Below are positions 44,220 through 53,437 of a stretch of DNA of 64,000 nucleotides, one piece after another; position 1 is the first letter of the stretch; the number at the start of each line of letters is the position of its first letter. The stretch is from Pontibacter qinzhouensis (GTDB lineage: Bacteria > Bacteroidota > Bacteroidia > Cytophagales > Hymenobacteraceae). The position numbers were made by a program, and so were the translations under genes. The notes below the pieces were generated by a model. It was not told where the DNA came from, did not search any database, and saw only the letters and a list, made by a program, of their open reading frames with translations. The stretch spans positions 23,274 through 87,273 of the forward strand of contig NZ_VRTY01000012.1 of the NCBI RefSeq assembly GCF_008017455.1, read 5' to 3'.

Positions 44220-44843
44220 ATGTATACACACGAAAAAGATATTAGAGCGTACGGCAAGCCCTTGCAAGAGAGCGGCAAGGCGTTGCTACTGGTTCATGGC
44301 AGAGGCGCAACGGCAGAGAGCATTCTGATGCTCCGACAGGAACTTGAGGTGGAAGACTTCTCGTTGGTGGCTCCTCAAGCCACCAACCATAGCTGGTATC
44401 CGTATAGCTTTATGGCGCCTGTTTCACAGAACCAGCCAGCCCTCGACTCTGCTCTCGACCTGCTGCACACAGCTGTAGAACATTGTAAAGCGGAAGGTAT
44501 AAAAAGCGAGAATATATACCTGCTTGGTTTCTCGCAGGGCGCCTGCCTTACAGCAGAATATGCTGCTAGGCATGCCCAGCGGTTCGGTGGTTTGCTGTTG
44601 TTTACCGGCGGCTTAATCGGTTCGGTAATCGATACTGAAAAGTACCAAGGTGATTTTGCCGGTACTCCTGTGCTAATTACCACCGGTGATCCGGATCCAC
44701 ATGTACCGGTAAGCCGCGTAGATGAAACGGTGCAGCTGCTCGAAGAAAAGGGCGCTATAGTAACCCGGAAAATCTACAAAGGCAGGCCCCATACCATATT
44801 GCAGGAAGAGCTGGAGCTGGCAAACCAGATGCTGCGAAGTTAG
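44220..44843 (+). CDS. phospholipase/carboxylesterase-family hydrolase, MhqD-like
   Basis: This 207-residue cytoplasmic alpha/beta hydrolase has the catalytic Ser in LLGFSQGACLTAEYA, the Asp in LITTGDPDPHVP and the His in YKGRPHTILQEE. The N-terminus reads LLLVHGRGATAES, giving the oxyanion loop. The combination with the ring-cleaving dioxygenase is the same as mhqO-mhqD of Firmicutes, where both act in defence against quinones and other electrophiles. The exact ester substrate is unknown. Confidence 0.9.
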   Translation: MYTHEKDIRAYGKPLQESGKALLLVHGRGATAESILMLRQELEVEDFSLVAPQATNHSWYPYSFMAPVSQNQPALDSALDLLHTAVEHCKAEGIKSENIYLLGFSQGACLTAEYAARHAQRFGGLLLFTGGLIGSVIDTEKYQGDFAGTPVLITTGDPDPHVPVSRVDETVQLLEEKGAIVTRKIYKGRPHTILQEELELANQMLRS

Positions 44844-44932
44844 TAGTGTGATTTTTATGTTAAGTAAAGCCCTGTGGGTAGGTTGGATGTGTCAGATGAG
44901 GGTGTCTTTTTGTACATTTAAACCGGTAACAA

Positions 44933-45850
44933 ATGAAAACGTCATGGCCTTCCTTATCTTTTGCCGAAGCGAAAGAAACTTACCAAACACTGCACCTCTG
45001 GACGCAGATTGTGGGAAAAATCAAACTTGTTAAAATGCCGTGGGTAAACCACTCCTGGCACGTAACTATGTTGGTAACTCCTACAGGCCTTAGCTCCGGC
45101 ACCATTGTAGATGGAGATACCAGCTTCCAGATCGATTTCGATTTTTTACAGCACCAGCTGCAGCTAAAAACCAGCAACGGCCAGTTTCATGCTATCAGCC
45201 TCGAAAAACTATCGGTCTCTGGCTGCTACCATAGCTTATTACAGGTACTCGCCGACTGCAATATTGAGGTTCAGATAAATACCACCCCCAATGAGTTGGT
45301 AGACCCAATTCCGCTGCACCAGGATGAGGAGCATGACACATACAACCCACAACACGCTGCTGCCTTACACAAAGCCCTGCTGCTATCGCAGGCGGTGATG
45401 CAGGACTTCCGCGCCAGGTTTATAGGCAAGAGCAGCCCGGTGCATTTTTTTTGGGGAAGTTTCGATCTGGCAGTTACCCGCTTTTCTGGTAGAGAGGCGC
45501 CTAAACATCCGGGTGGTGTTCCTAATTTACCTGATTGGGTGGCACAAGAAGCTTACTCACACGAGGTAAGCAGTTGTGGTTTCTGGCCCGGCAACGATGC
45601 CGTACCGTTTCCCGCATTTTATGCTTATGCCTACCCTGAGCCAGATGGGTATAAAGAGGCTGCCGTACAACCAGCGGAAGCTTATTACCACCAGGAGATG
45701 CGGGAGTTTATACTGCCTTATGAGGTTGTGCAACAGGCTGAAAATCCATCTGCCGCATTAATGGCATTTCTGGAGAGTACATACACTGCCGCTGCCGATC
45801 TTGCCCGCTGGGACCGCAATTCATTAGAGGTTACTCAATTTCAACCCTAA
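44933..45850 (+). CDS. DUF5996 family protein
   Basis: This 305-residue cytoplasmic protein is of the DUF5996 family: SWPSLSFAEAKETYQTLHLW, VNHSWHVTMLVTPTGLSSG, VHFFWGSFDLAVTRFSGREA and HEVSSCGFWPGNDAVPFPAF are all typical. Its function has not been established. It lacks membrane segments or known catalytic motifs; conserved His, Trp and Cys-Gly-Phe-Trp-Pro suggest a ligand pocket. It follows the MhqD-like gene by 90 bases on the same strand and may share the electrophile-induced transcript. Confidence 0.88.
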   Translation: MKTSWPSLSFAEAKETYQTLHLWTQIVGKIKLVKMPWVNHSWHVTMLVTPTGLSSGTIVDGDTSFQIDFDFLQHQLQLKTSNGQFHAISLEKLSVSGCYHSLLQVLADCNIEVQINTTPNELVDPIPLHQDEEHDTYNPQHAAALHKALLLSQAVMQDFRARFIGKSSPVHFFWGSFDLAVTRFSGREAPKHPGGVPNLPDWVAQEAYSHEVSSCGFWPGNDAVPFPAFYAYAYPEPDGYKEAAVQPAEAYYHQEMREFILPYEVVQQAENPSAALMAFLESTYTAAADLARWDRNSLEVTQFQP

Positions 45851-46085
45851 ATCCTGGTCGATTAGCTGCAAAACAAAGGCTTGTTTGTGTGGATCTAACT
45901 TTAGCAGGCGAATAAGTGAAGTGTAGTTTAACTACTTTATAAGAGATCTTCCTATGAGCTCTTGTTAGTTTAATTTTATTTGGCCTAATTCTAAATTACA
46001 CAGAAAGTAGTCCTTTGCCACATCTATTTCTTGAATAATATGGTATACTAGGCTATAAATCAATGTGTCATTAAAATATAAGAAT

Positions 46086-46325
46086 ATGGAAGCGACCTGC
46101 AATCATTGCACCCATTGGGAGCAAGATCCAAATAAAGTGCAATTACAAAGCAATGACTTCGGCGTGTGTGACGAGCTAACCGGGCAACATGCCATGCAAC
46201 CAGAATATGTGCTACCCTTGGTACACGAAGTTTCTGGTAACGATAATAAGCCTAAACAATTTGAAATGATAACTGGCGCCATGTTCGGCTGCAACCACTT
46301 CAGCGAGCGTAAGCGTTGGGTATAA
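46086..46325 (+). CDS. small four-cysteine protein
   Basis: This is a 79-residue cytoplasmic protein with a conserved-looking Cys pattern: MEATCNHCTHWEQDP gives Cys5 and Cys8, FGVCDEL a third and FGCNHFSERK a fourth. The spacing suits a zinc site or an iron-sulfur cluster. I know similar small proteins in Bacteroidota without assigned function. The ATG at 46086 is preferred over a GTG at 46065. A perfect 16-base terminator follows. Confidence 0.7.
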   Translation: MEATCNHCTHWEQDPNKVQLQSNDFGVCDELTGQHAMQPEYVLPLVHEVSGNDNKPKQFEMITGAMFGCNHFSERKRWV

Positions 46326-46349
46326 CATCCATGTATCAATATATGCCTG

Positions 46350-46405
46350 AAGCCCCGGCATAACAAGAGTATATTAGCTCCTGTTATGCCGGGGCTTTAG
46401 ATTTT
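46350..46405 (+). terminator. strong terminator
   Basis: AAGCCCCGGCATAACA (46350-46365) and TGTTATGCCGGGGCTT (46382-46397), perfect 16-base arms, followed by TAGATTTTT. Confidence 0.92.
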
Positions 46406-46559
46406 TGGTGCTGCTGGGTTTACCGGGCAAGCAGGTTTTAAATGTCTGTTCTTGCAGCTTTACCATAACAGATTTATTTGTTGTGCAGGTGCAAAAGTGC
46501 TCGGTATTAATATCTTAATCAGTAAATTCTGCGTAAAGCACAATTCTACAAAGCAGCTT

Positions 46560-47948
46560 ATGTATAGAGAACCAGGCTTTTCGGACATAAATAAAAACGA
46601 GAAGAGCGCAGGCACACCGCCAGCGTCTAATCTGGTGGCTGAGCCAAAACCTGCCTTGAGCATGACCGACGCCATCGCCGTTATTGTAGGCATTGTGGTC
46701 GGAGCGGGTATTTTCCGGACACCATCGCTGGTAGCTGCTAATGTTGCCAATGGCGGCATGTTTCTGCTGGTGTGGGTGTTAGGCGGGCTTGTATCGCTGA
46801 TTGGGGCACTCTGCTATGCAGAACTTGCCACCACTTTTCCGCATACAGGTGGCGATTACCATTTCCTGAGGAGGGCATTCGGTAAGCGGGTGTCCTTTTT
46901 GTTTGCCTGGGCACGCATGAGTGTCATTCAGACTGGGTCTATTGCCCTGCTCGCCTTTATTATTGGTGATTATGTAGCACAAATAGTGAGCTTCGGTGCT
47001 TATTCATCTGTGGCCTATGCGGCGTTGGTTGTGGTGGTGCTTACAGGTATCAATATAATAGGCGTTAAATCGGGGGCAATTACTCAAAAAATGTTAATGG
47101 TCCTCGAAATTGCAGGAATTCTCCTGGTTGTGGTAGCAGGTTTGTTCTTTGCCCCATCAGAGGCAGCAACTGTAACTACGCCAACTGCCGACCAGCCAAC
47201 TAATGCGATTGGGTTAGCTATGGTATTTGTGCTGCTCACTTTCGGAGGCTGGAACGAAGCCGCCTACATCTCTGCCGAGTTACGCTCCGGGCGTAAAGGT
47301 ATGGCCAAGGCACTCATTTTAAGCATCTTTATAATTACAATTACTTACTTGCTTATAAATTTGGCTTTTTTTAACGCACTCGGTTTACAAGGCATGGCCC
47401 AATCGGATGCGGTGGCTGGTGACCTGATGTCGGTTGTATTCGGCGAAACAGGGGTTGTACTGATCGGTGTAATTGTTTCGGTAGCTGCACTCACTTCTGT
47501 TAACGCCACTATTTTTACGGGTGCCCGCACTAACTATGCGTTGGGTCGCGATTTTCCGGTTTTCAGTGCGCTTGGCAAATGGAATGCCCGCACCTCATCG
47601 CCGGTTAATGCCTTTCTGGTGCAGGGAGGTATATCGCTGGCCTTGATTGGACTTGCACTTTTTACACGTAACGGCTTCGAAACCATTGTGGAATACACGG
47701 CTCCTGTTTTCTGGTTCTTCTTGTTGCTGGTAGGCATTTCCTTGTTTGTTTTAAGGCGAAAAGAACCTCACCTGGAGCGCCCTTTCCCGGTTCCGCTCTA
47801 CCCGCTAACGCCTATTGTTTTTTGTCTTACAAGCGCATATTTGTTGTATTCCAGCCTGGCATATACCGGTCTTGGAGCTTTAGTAGGAGTGGGGGTATTG
47901 GCAGTGGGTGTGCTGCTACTGCTTGTTCTACCTGCTGTAGACAAATAG
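46560..47948 (+). CDS. APC-family amino acid permease
   Basis: This inner-membrane transporter of about 462 residues has 12 predicted helices. After a hydrophilic N-terminus the first helix reads AIAVIVGIVVGAGIFRTPSL, the APC unwound-helix motif GxGIF that binds the substrate backbone. Later parts include LVSLIGALCYAELATTFPHT and TFGGWNEAAYISAELRSGRK, which point to the LAT/SteT-like branch. The ATG at 46560 is used; the frame is open from 46452 but the added stretch is not conserved in character. The substrate amino acid is not known. No linked enzyme gene is visible. Confidence 0.9.
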   Translation: MYREPGFSDINKNEKSAGTPPASNLVAEPKPALSMTDAIAVIVGIVVGAGIFRTPSLVAANVANGGMFLLVWVLGGLVSLIGALCYAELATTFPHTGGDYHFLRRAFGKRVSFLFAWARMSVIQTGSIALLAFIIGDYVAQIVSFGAYSSVAYAALVVVVLTGINIIGVKSGAITQKMLMVLEIAGILLVVVAGLFFAPSEAATVTTPTADQPTNAIGLAMVFVLLTFGGWNEAAYISAELRSGRKGMAKALILSIFIITITYLLINLAFFNALGLQGMAQSDAVAGDLMSVVFGETGVVLIGVIVSVAALTSVNATIFTGARTNYALGRDFPVFSALGKWNARTSSPVNAFLVQGGISLALIGLALFTRNGFETIVEYTAPVFWFFLLLVGISLFVLRRKEPHLERPFPVPLYPLTPIVFCLTSAYLLYSSLAYTGLGALVGVGVLAVGVLLLLVLPAVDK

Positions 47949-48157
47949 TATATCTAAGTTATGCTTGGGCCTGTTTGCAAAAAGAAGAGGATCAAATAAG
48001 TGTAGGCAGGGGAGGTTTACCGGCTGGTGCTGTGTAAGGTAAAAAGGAGAGAGTTCGAAGCCAGGTTTTAAAACGAAGCAGGAGAACTCGCTTCGTTCAT
48101 ATTGAATTTTCCTAGTTCCAGTGTACTGTTATAGTTTAACAATTTAATCTTAAAATT

Positions 48158-48709
48158 ATGAAAATTTTTAGAAACTCACTTTTTACGTTACTCTTCATGC
48201 TATTGGCCACTGCCTTTGCAGAGGCACAAACTTCGGCTACCCGTCCTATACTGGATGTGCCTTATGTGCCAACACGCCAGGTAGTAGTAGATGCGATGCT
48301 TGATTTGGCCAAGGTATCTGCAAACGATGTTTTATTTGACCTTGGTTGTGGCGATGGCCGCATTGTTATTACCGCTGCCCAAAAGCATGGTGCTACCGGC
48401 ACAGGCGTAGACATAGATCCTGACCGCATTAAAGAAGCCAACGAAAACGCTAAAAAAGCAAATGTATCAGATAAAGTTAATTTTGTGGAAGGCAACCTGT
48501 TCGAAATGGATTTCAGCAAGGCCACTGTGGTAACACTTTACCTGCTGCCCGACATTAACCTGAAATTACGGCCGCAGTTAATGAAGCAACTCAAGCCTGG
48601 CACACGCGTGGTATCGCATGCTTTTGAAATGGGCGACTGGAAACCCGAACAAACTGTAAATGTAGACGGTGCCACTCTGTACCTCTGGACCATTCCGGAA
48701 GGAAAATAA
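48158..48709 (+). CDS. class I SAM-dependent methyltransferase with signal peptide
   Basis: The 183-residue product has an N-terminal signal peptide (LFTLLFMLLATAFAEAQ, cleavage near residue 24) followed by a short Rossmann methyltransferase. Motif I is VLFDLGCGDGRIVITAA (residues 58-74), then GTGVDIDPDRIKEANENAKK, VNFVEGNLFEMDF and VVTLYLLPDINLKLRPQL. SAM is thought to be absent from the periplasm, so an exported SAM enzyme is odd. The leader may be a membrane anchor with the domain facing in, or the protein may bind something else. The target is unknown. Confidence 0.85.
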   Translation: MKIFRNSLFTLLFMLLATAFAEAQTSATRPILDVPYVPTRQVVVDAMLDLAKVSANDVLFDLGCGDGRIVITAAQKHGATGTGVDIDPDRIKEANENAKKANVSDKVNFVEGNLFEMDFSKATVVTLYLLPDINLKLRPQLMKQLKPGTRVVSHAFEMGDWKPEQTVNVDGATLYLWTIPEGK

Positions 48710-48919
48710 TACTTGCTGCAGTAAATCATAAACAGCTGATTTTATGTGAAAGAGCAGCGTTGGTAGTTATTACGGTAACTATCAGCGCTGCTCTTATTTA
48801 TATAGCTCCAACTTGATGAACATGTATATCAGTGCTCATTTGCAATCGAAATGACATAGTTGATTATTAAGGGTTTAAACCGCAAAATGCCTGTTCTGGT
48901 AATTTTATTGTGGCAGAGG

Positions 48920-49489
48920 TTATTCTGGTACTTTATTCATTTTAGCTTTTGCCTGCATGCACCAGAGCAGTTCCTGCATAAACCCATTGGCTATTTTGTC
49001 AGTTGTAGCTTTGTCTGTGGGGTTGCCTGCTTCATCATAACTATCCTGCACTTTCGAAACCTGAAATTTTGCCGGAGCTACCCAGGCTCTTATTTTCCAG
49101 AGCGTAAACAACAGCGAGGTCATTACCTGCGAACCGCCAAAGGTGCCCCCTGATACTGTTACCAGCCCGATTGGTTTTCGGTACCACTCGTCGTAAAGCA
49201 AGTCCAGCACATTCTTCAGGCTGGCCGGGTAGCCACCGTTGTACTCCGGAGTGGCTATTATCACACCATCAGCCTGTTTTATGCGGTTGGCAAAGTCCAG
49301 CATCTGCTCTGTCGGTTCTTTCTGGTATTGCAGCCTTTCCTCGAAAACCGGGAAATTATATTCTTTGAGGTCTAGGATTTCGGTGGTGGCTAGCTTGTTC
49401 TCTGTAATATACTTCTGGAAAAACAAGGCGACCCGGTGCGTTTTGCGACCTGTGCGAACGCTGGAGGAGATAATGGCAATATGTTGCAT
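48920..49489 (-). CDS. NADPH-dependent FMN reductase-family protein
   Basis: This is a 189-residue flavodoxin-like oxidoreductase. The FMN phosphate loop reads IISSSVRTGRKTHRVA at residues 5-20, and the isoalloxazine-side motif is ATPEYNGGYPASLKNVLDLL. Such enzymes reduce FMN, quinones, azo dyes or metals with NADPH. A quinone-reductase role would suit the nearby electrophile-defence genes, but it is 3 kb away and not in that operon. Length and motifs are normal. Confidence 0.9.
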   Translation of the reverse strand: MQHIAIISSSVRTGRKTHRVALFFQKYITENKLATTEILDLKEYNFPVFEERLQYQKEPTEQMLDFANRIKQADGVIIATPEYNGGYPASLKNVLDLLYDEWYRKPIGLVTVSGGTFGGSQVMTSLLFTLWKIRAWVAPAKFQVSKVQDSYDEAGNPTDKATTDKIANGFMQELLWCMQAKAKMNKVPE

Positions 49490-49691
49490 GGGGTGTTGCT
49501 GGTGTGGTTAAAAGCTGAGTTACCTGTTACGACTGCTGTTTGTAAGAGGTTTTCTATCAGGTTTGTTTTGCTTCTTGTTAAATGCGGTAGTTACTACATA
49601 CCTTTCCGTAAATTCTCAGGCAATCCCAGCTATTTCAGCTTCTGCCACTAGCGGCAATAAGCAGATTACGACTTTTGCTCAGGTAAACATC

Positions 49692-49748
49692 AATTATTCA
49701 AATGAAAACGGCCTTCAGAAGGATTTTCAGTATTATTCTAGTCAGGGA
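49692..49748 (+). repeat. 57-bp element, copy 19
   Basis: Complete copy: AATTATTCAAATGAAAAC, core GGCCTTCAGAAGGATTTTCA, end AGTCAGGGA. Its right end contains the stop codon of the minus-strand cytochrome gene. Confidence 0.87.
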
Positions 49749-52065
49749 GTTTCAGGAGTTCATCCATGGTAAAAGCATTTTGCCGGCCTGTGTATTTTTG
49801 CCGGATGCTGGTAACTTTCTGCTCCGATATGTGGGTGGCCTTATTGTTCCAGGACCTGCGGATGTAGCTCGCCAGTTCTGCCAGGTCTTTGTCGCTAAGT
49901 TCGCTGTTATTACCAAAAGCAGGCATGTCGCCGTTTATTTCCGGAGCCTGGTAAAGTTTGCCGTTCACCAGAATAGGGCCGGTTAACCCGTGCAGCAGGA
50001 TCGGGATTAACCTGTTTTCAGATCCTGTTACCCATTCCGATTTGTTTAAAGGCGGGGCCAATGCTTTCATGCCTCCTCCATCGGCTCCGTGGCACGACTG
50101 GCAGTGGCTAACATACAGGGCTGCTCCTCTGGGAAACTGCCGATCTACCAGCTCCTGGTTTTGCCGTGTTTTAGCCTCCGCTTTAGCAGCTATAACCTGC
50201 TCCAGTTTAAGGCAGAGGGCAAGGCAGGAGTCGTTGTGTATGGCCAGGGCTTTTTGATAAAACGCCTCTTCACGGCCCTGCAGGTTGCTGATCAGGGCAT
50301 CTGCTACAAAGTTATTGTTCGGGTATTGTTTCAGTAGTGTTTGTAATAGGCCATCGGAAGAGGCTTTGCTGAAAGGCTGTATGGTGTTGGCAAGGTAAGC
50401 AATGACGGGAGCTGCCAGGGTATCGTTTTGCTGCAGTAACTGCTGCAGTGCCGGCACATACTTCCGGTAATTTTTGCGAGTCAGCACGGAGGGTAAGGTG
50501 CTTAAGGCCTGCATCCGTACCGGCCAATCAGGGTGTTGCAGCAGGGGCAATACATCAGTTTCCTGTAAAGCATCTAACCCTTCCAGCGTCCAGAGCGCGT
50601 GCAGGCGCGGCAGTGGCTGCTGTGCTTGGTGCAGAAGCTGGCGAAGCGCCGGAATAGCCTGCACCTGTTTCTTATCGATCAGCAATTGCTGCGACCTGTC
50701 GCGTACCCAGCCGTTGCTATGCTGCAACAGCCGCACCAGCTTCTCCGGGTCCTGGGGCAGGAGAACAGGTTTTACTTTTTTACCTTTTGGCACAATGCGG
50801 TAAATGCGTCCGCAGGAGAGCGGCTGGTTCAGGGACCGTTGCATAATTTCCTGGGCCAGGTAATCTGTTAAAAAATGCTTGTGCTGAATAATGCCCCGGT
50901 ACATATCCAGCACATACAAAGCGCCATCCGGACCGCTATAGAGGTTTGCCGGCCTGAAACGTTCGTCTTCGCTGGCCAGAAACTCTTTTCCGGTATAGGC
51001 TTGCTCCCCGTGCACCTGGTACCCTTGCTGTTGCAAACGGTTTCGTTTTATCAGGTTACCGGCTGGCTCGGCCACAAAAGCATCAAGGTAATATCCGTCT
51101 CCAAACAAGGTGCCGCGGTTAAGGGCTGGTCCGCAGGCTGCCGTAAAGTTTATTAAGCGTAGGTTTTCATCGAGGGTGCCCTCCATATAGCCACGGTTAA
51201 CGCCTGTTGTAGCCCTTGCCGGGTACACGCGGTTATCAGGTACAATGTTTTCGTTAAACCCAGCCAGGCTGCGCTGGTTACTGTTCGTGGGCCTGAAGCC
51301 GGGGCTTAAGAAATCGCCGAGCAGGTTCTGGGAGTTGTTGTTATAGTAGAGCCGGCCATAATCGTCTTGCGTAATGCCCCACTGCCCCCTGAAATGCGTT
51401 TCTTCTTTCAGCCATTTGTTGCCCTTCTTCCTGTAGCGGGTACTCGATTTGGCATTGTAAATCCAGTTATCCAGGGCGCGCAATAAGCCGTTCGGCTCGT
51501 GTTCTACATTAGCACCTGAGGTGTACTTATCATCAACGAGCGTTTTTTTGCCAGGCCGGTTGCCGTTTATTTCGTAAAACCAAAGGTAAGGTGGCTCAGC
51601 TACCAGCAAGCCATTTTCTATGAGGCAAAGGGCGCGTGGCAGCACCAGCGAGTCGAGAAAAATGGTTCGTTTATCGTAGTGGCCGTCTCTGTTCTGGTCT
51701 TCCAGAATTATTATTTTACCTGTCGGAAGCTCTTCTCCGGTGCCAGCCGTGTCGGGCATGTAGTTCATCATTTCAGCCACCCATAGCCGCCCCTGTTCAT
51801 CAAAGGTCATGGCAACAGGCGCAATAACAAGTGGCTCCGCGGCTACCAAATCCACCCGGAAACCCTCTTCCAGCTGCATTTTTTTCATGGAAGCCTCCGG
51901 CGATAGAATCGGAGAGGCAGCATACATTTCCCGGATCGCCAGAGAATCTGGTGCTGTTGTCGCAACTGCTGCCTCAGCTTCAGCAGGAGAGGTATCTTGT
52001 TGACACCGAACGAAAAACAAAAGTAAGCCTACTGAAAATAATACTGCCTGGATACTGCGTGTCAT
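49738..52065 (-). CDS. PVC-type heme-binding cytochrome c lipoprotein
   Basis: This 775-residue exported protein has three parts. A lipobox at Cys21 (FFVRCQQDT) anchors it. Residues 60-400 form a beta-propeller of the type in PVC dehydrogenases (VAMTFDEQGRLWVAEMMNYM, GLLVAEPPYLWFYEINGN, LYSGPDGALYVLDMYRG). Residues 440-620 are HEAT-like helical repeats (LLQHSNGWVRDRSQQLLIDK, LLQHPDWPVRMQALSTLPSV). The C-terminal domain is a class I cytochrome c with the heme site CQSCH near residue 655 and a Met ligand probably in NGDMPAFGN. The family is thought to oxidise carbohydrates, but no sugar-utilisation genes lie nearby, and the substrate is unknown. The stop codon lies in a dispersed repeat. Confidence 0.9.
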   Translation of the reverse strand: MTRSIQAVLFSVGLLLFFVRCQQDTSPAEAEAAVATTAPDSLAIREMYAASPILSPEASMKKMQLEEGFRVDLVAAEPLVIAPVAMTFDEQGRLWVAEMMNYMPDTAGTGEELPTGKIIILEDQNRDGHYDKRTIFLDSLVLPRALCLIENGLLVAEPPYLWFYEINGNRPGKKTLVDDKYTSGANVEHEPNGLLRALDNWIYNAKSSTRYRKKGNKWLKEETHFRGQWGITQDDYGRLYYNNNSQNLLGDFLSPGFRPTNSNQRSLAGFNENIVPDNRVYPARATTGVNRGYMEGTLDENLRLINFTAACGPALNRGTLFGDGYYLDAFVAEPAGNLIKRNRLQQQGYQVHGEQAYTGKEFLASEDERFRPANLYSGPDGALYVLDMYRGIIQHKHFLTDYLAQEIMQRSLNQPLSCGRIYRIVPKGKKVKPVLLPQDPEKLVRLLQHSNGWVRDRSQQLLIDKKQVQAIPALRQLLHQAQQPLPRLHALWTLEGLDALQETDVLPLLQHPDWPVRMQALSTLPSVLTRKNYRKYVPALQQLLQQNDTLAAPVIAYLANTIQPFSKASSDGLLQTLLKQYPNNNFVADALISNLQGREEAFYQKALAIHNDSCLALCLKLEQVIAAKAEAKTRQNQELVDRQFPRGAALYVSHCQSCHGADGGGMKALAPPLNKSEWVTGSENRLIPILLHGLTGPILVNGKLYQAPEINGDMPAFGNNSELSDKDLAELASYIRRSWNNKATHISEQKVTSIRQKYTGRQNAFTMDELLKLPD

Positions 52066-52262
52066 GAAGTGAAAAATGTAATAAAATTGGCACTTGCCAG
52101 CAGATTAGACCTGCAAGCGGTTAAATTTACTCCTGCCTAACAAATGTTAGGAACTAAAATAAGCGTTTAAGTTTTAAATGCAGCTGTTAAGTAGCTTAAA
52201 TATTTGAATTCTGTTTGGGTAAGGTGGTTGCTATAGTTAATTACCACATTAAGATCTGGTGG

Positions 52263-52319
52263 ACCCTTGAAGTAAAAAGGTTATTTTTTCTTCTGGAGGC
52301 CTTTTTCATTAGCATAATT
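52263..52319 (-). repeat. 57-bp element, copy 20
   Basis: Complete reverse copy: ACCCTTGAAGTAAAAAGG, core CTTCTGGAGGCCTTTTTCA, end TTAGCATAATT. It lies in the 489-base region between two divergent genes, which holds nothing else I recognise. Confidence 0.88.
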
Positions 52320-52554
52320 TAATCAAGCCATTGTTATTGGCATCATGCAGGGTAGGAGGTGTGGCTTCAGGAGGATTGAATTAGCAAAAACATAACCTTG
52401 CAGGTAAGGTGTTTCGTATGGTAAGTAAAGATGCTTCAGACATACATCTGGATTTTTTAACATTGTAACTGGTGCTGCTAAAGCCGGCCAGTGTTTTTAA
52501 AAATTAAAATGATATTTCTGGAGCTGCAAATTATTCATTTTTAGAAAATAAATC

Positions 52555-52746
52555 ATGGAAAACAACAACAATATGTCGCTATCGAATATGCTGAAAAACC
52601 CCGGAGACCTGTTAGAAATAGCAAGAAACCCAGGCAAATTTGGCCTCGATACGTTTAAATCGCTGAGTAACCAGCAGAAGCAATATGTAGCTTTTGCAGC
52701 GGCAGCCGGCCTTTTGATTTATGGCTACATGGTCAACAGGCATTAA
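52555..52746 (+). CDS. small protein with C-terminal membrane helix
   Basis: This 63-residue protein has a polar N-terminal half (LSNMLKNPGDLLEIARNPGK) and a hydrophobic helix close to the C-terminus (QYVAFAAAAGLLIYGYMV), so it is probably a tail-anchored small membrane protein. I do not recognise the family. It is followed at 18 bases by a good terminator, which supports a real transcript. Confidence 0.65.
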   Translation: MENNNNMSLSNMLKNPGDLLEIARNPGKFGLDTFKSLSNQQKQYVAFAAAAGLLIYGYMVNRH

Positions 52747-52763
52747 TTTGTCGAAGCCTATTT

Positions 52764-52798
52764 AAAAAGCCGTTGCTGAATAACAGTAGCGGCTTTTT
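52764..52798 (+). terminator. terminator of the small membrane protein gene
   Basis: AAAAAGCCG (52764-52772) and CGGCTTTTT (52790-52798) with further partial pairing in the loop, followed by AATTT. Confidence 0.88.
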
Positions 52799-52979
52799 AA
52801 TTTATAGGAGGTTGCAGAAGCTTGCCAGCTTCTGCTGAGGAGCTTCGTCAAATTAAAGATCAGACATATTACAAACAGCGATACAATGTATCGGGACTCA
52901 ATGTGTAGCCATCTATCGTAATCCATTCGCTATTATTGGGAAAACTTATTTCATCACAAAAGATCAATAGCAAACAGAA

Positions 52980-53060
52980 ATGCTAAAGATATTTCTCATA
53001 GTTGGCTGCCTCTTCATTTTCAGAATTGCATTTACTCAAGGAGATGTCTGCGACCTGTAA
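52980..53060 (+). other. short frame resembling an isolated signal peptide
   Basis: A 26-codon frame from ATG encodes MLKIFLIVGCLFIFRIAFTQ followed by six residues and a stop. It looks like the signal peptide of an exported protein without its body. It may be a gene remnant or chance. A hairpin CAGAAGCT, TGCC, AGCTTCTG lies at 52815-52834. The rest of 52799-53437 shows no gene. Confidence 0.25.
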
Positions 53061-53195
53061 GATAATAGTCAGCGTGCTGTAACTCTTCTGATCTTAAATT
53101 AATCTCAACCTGATCTTATCGTTGCATAGGAAGGAACTAAAATAAGCCTGTTTTGGTACTAATTACATTCAGGTAAGTGTGCCGGGTTCAGGAGT

Positions 53196-53253
53196 AATTA
53201 TTCAAATAAAAAAGGCCTTCCAGAGGCCCGTAACGTATTTTTCTTCCCAGGTA
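53196..53253 (+). repeat. 57-bp element, copy 21
   Basis: Complete copy with a diverged right half: AATTATTCAAATAAAAAA, core GGCCTTCCAGAGGCCCG, end TTCCCAGGTA. Here the core folds as GGCCT, TCCAG, AGGCC. Confidence 0.8.
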
Positions 53254-53437
53254 TTTATTTAAATAGTTCAGAAGCGAATGTAATTGTTGAACTTGCTTAC
53301 TGGAGTTCCGGTAGAAGGAGTCTGAATTTAGCTGAATAGTATGTACCTGTTGAAAACAGTATTTAATAACAAATTAACAAAGCACAGTTAGTGCATCCAT
53401 TTTAAAGGCAATCTATGTTTTAGAACTTCTACTCTCA

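Noticed and set aside
52980..53060. Secreted peptide gene
   Set aside because: Only 26 codons without conserved context; kept as a weak note, not as a gene.
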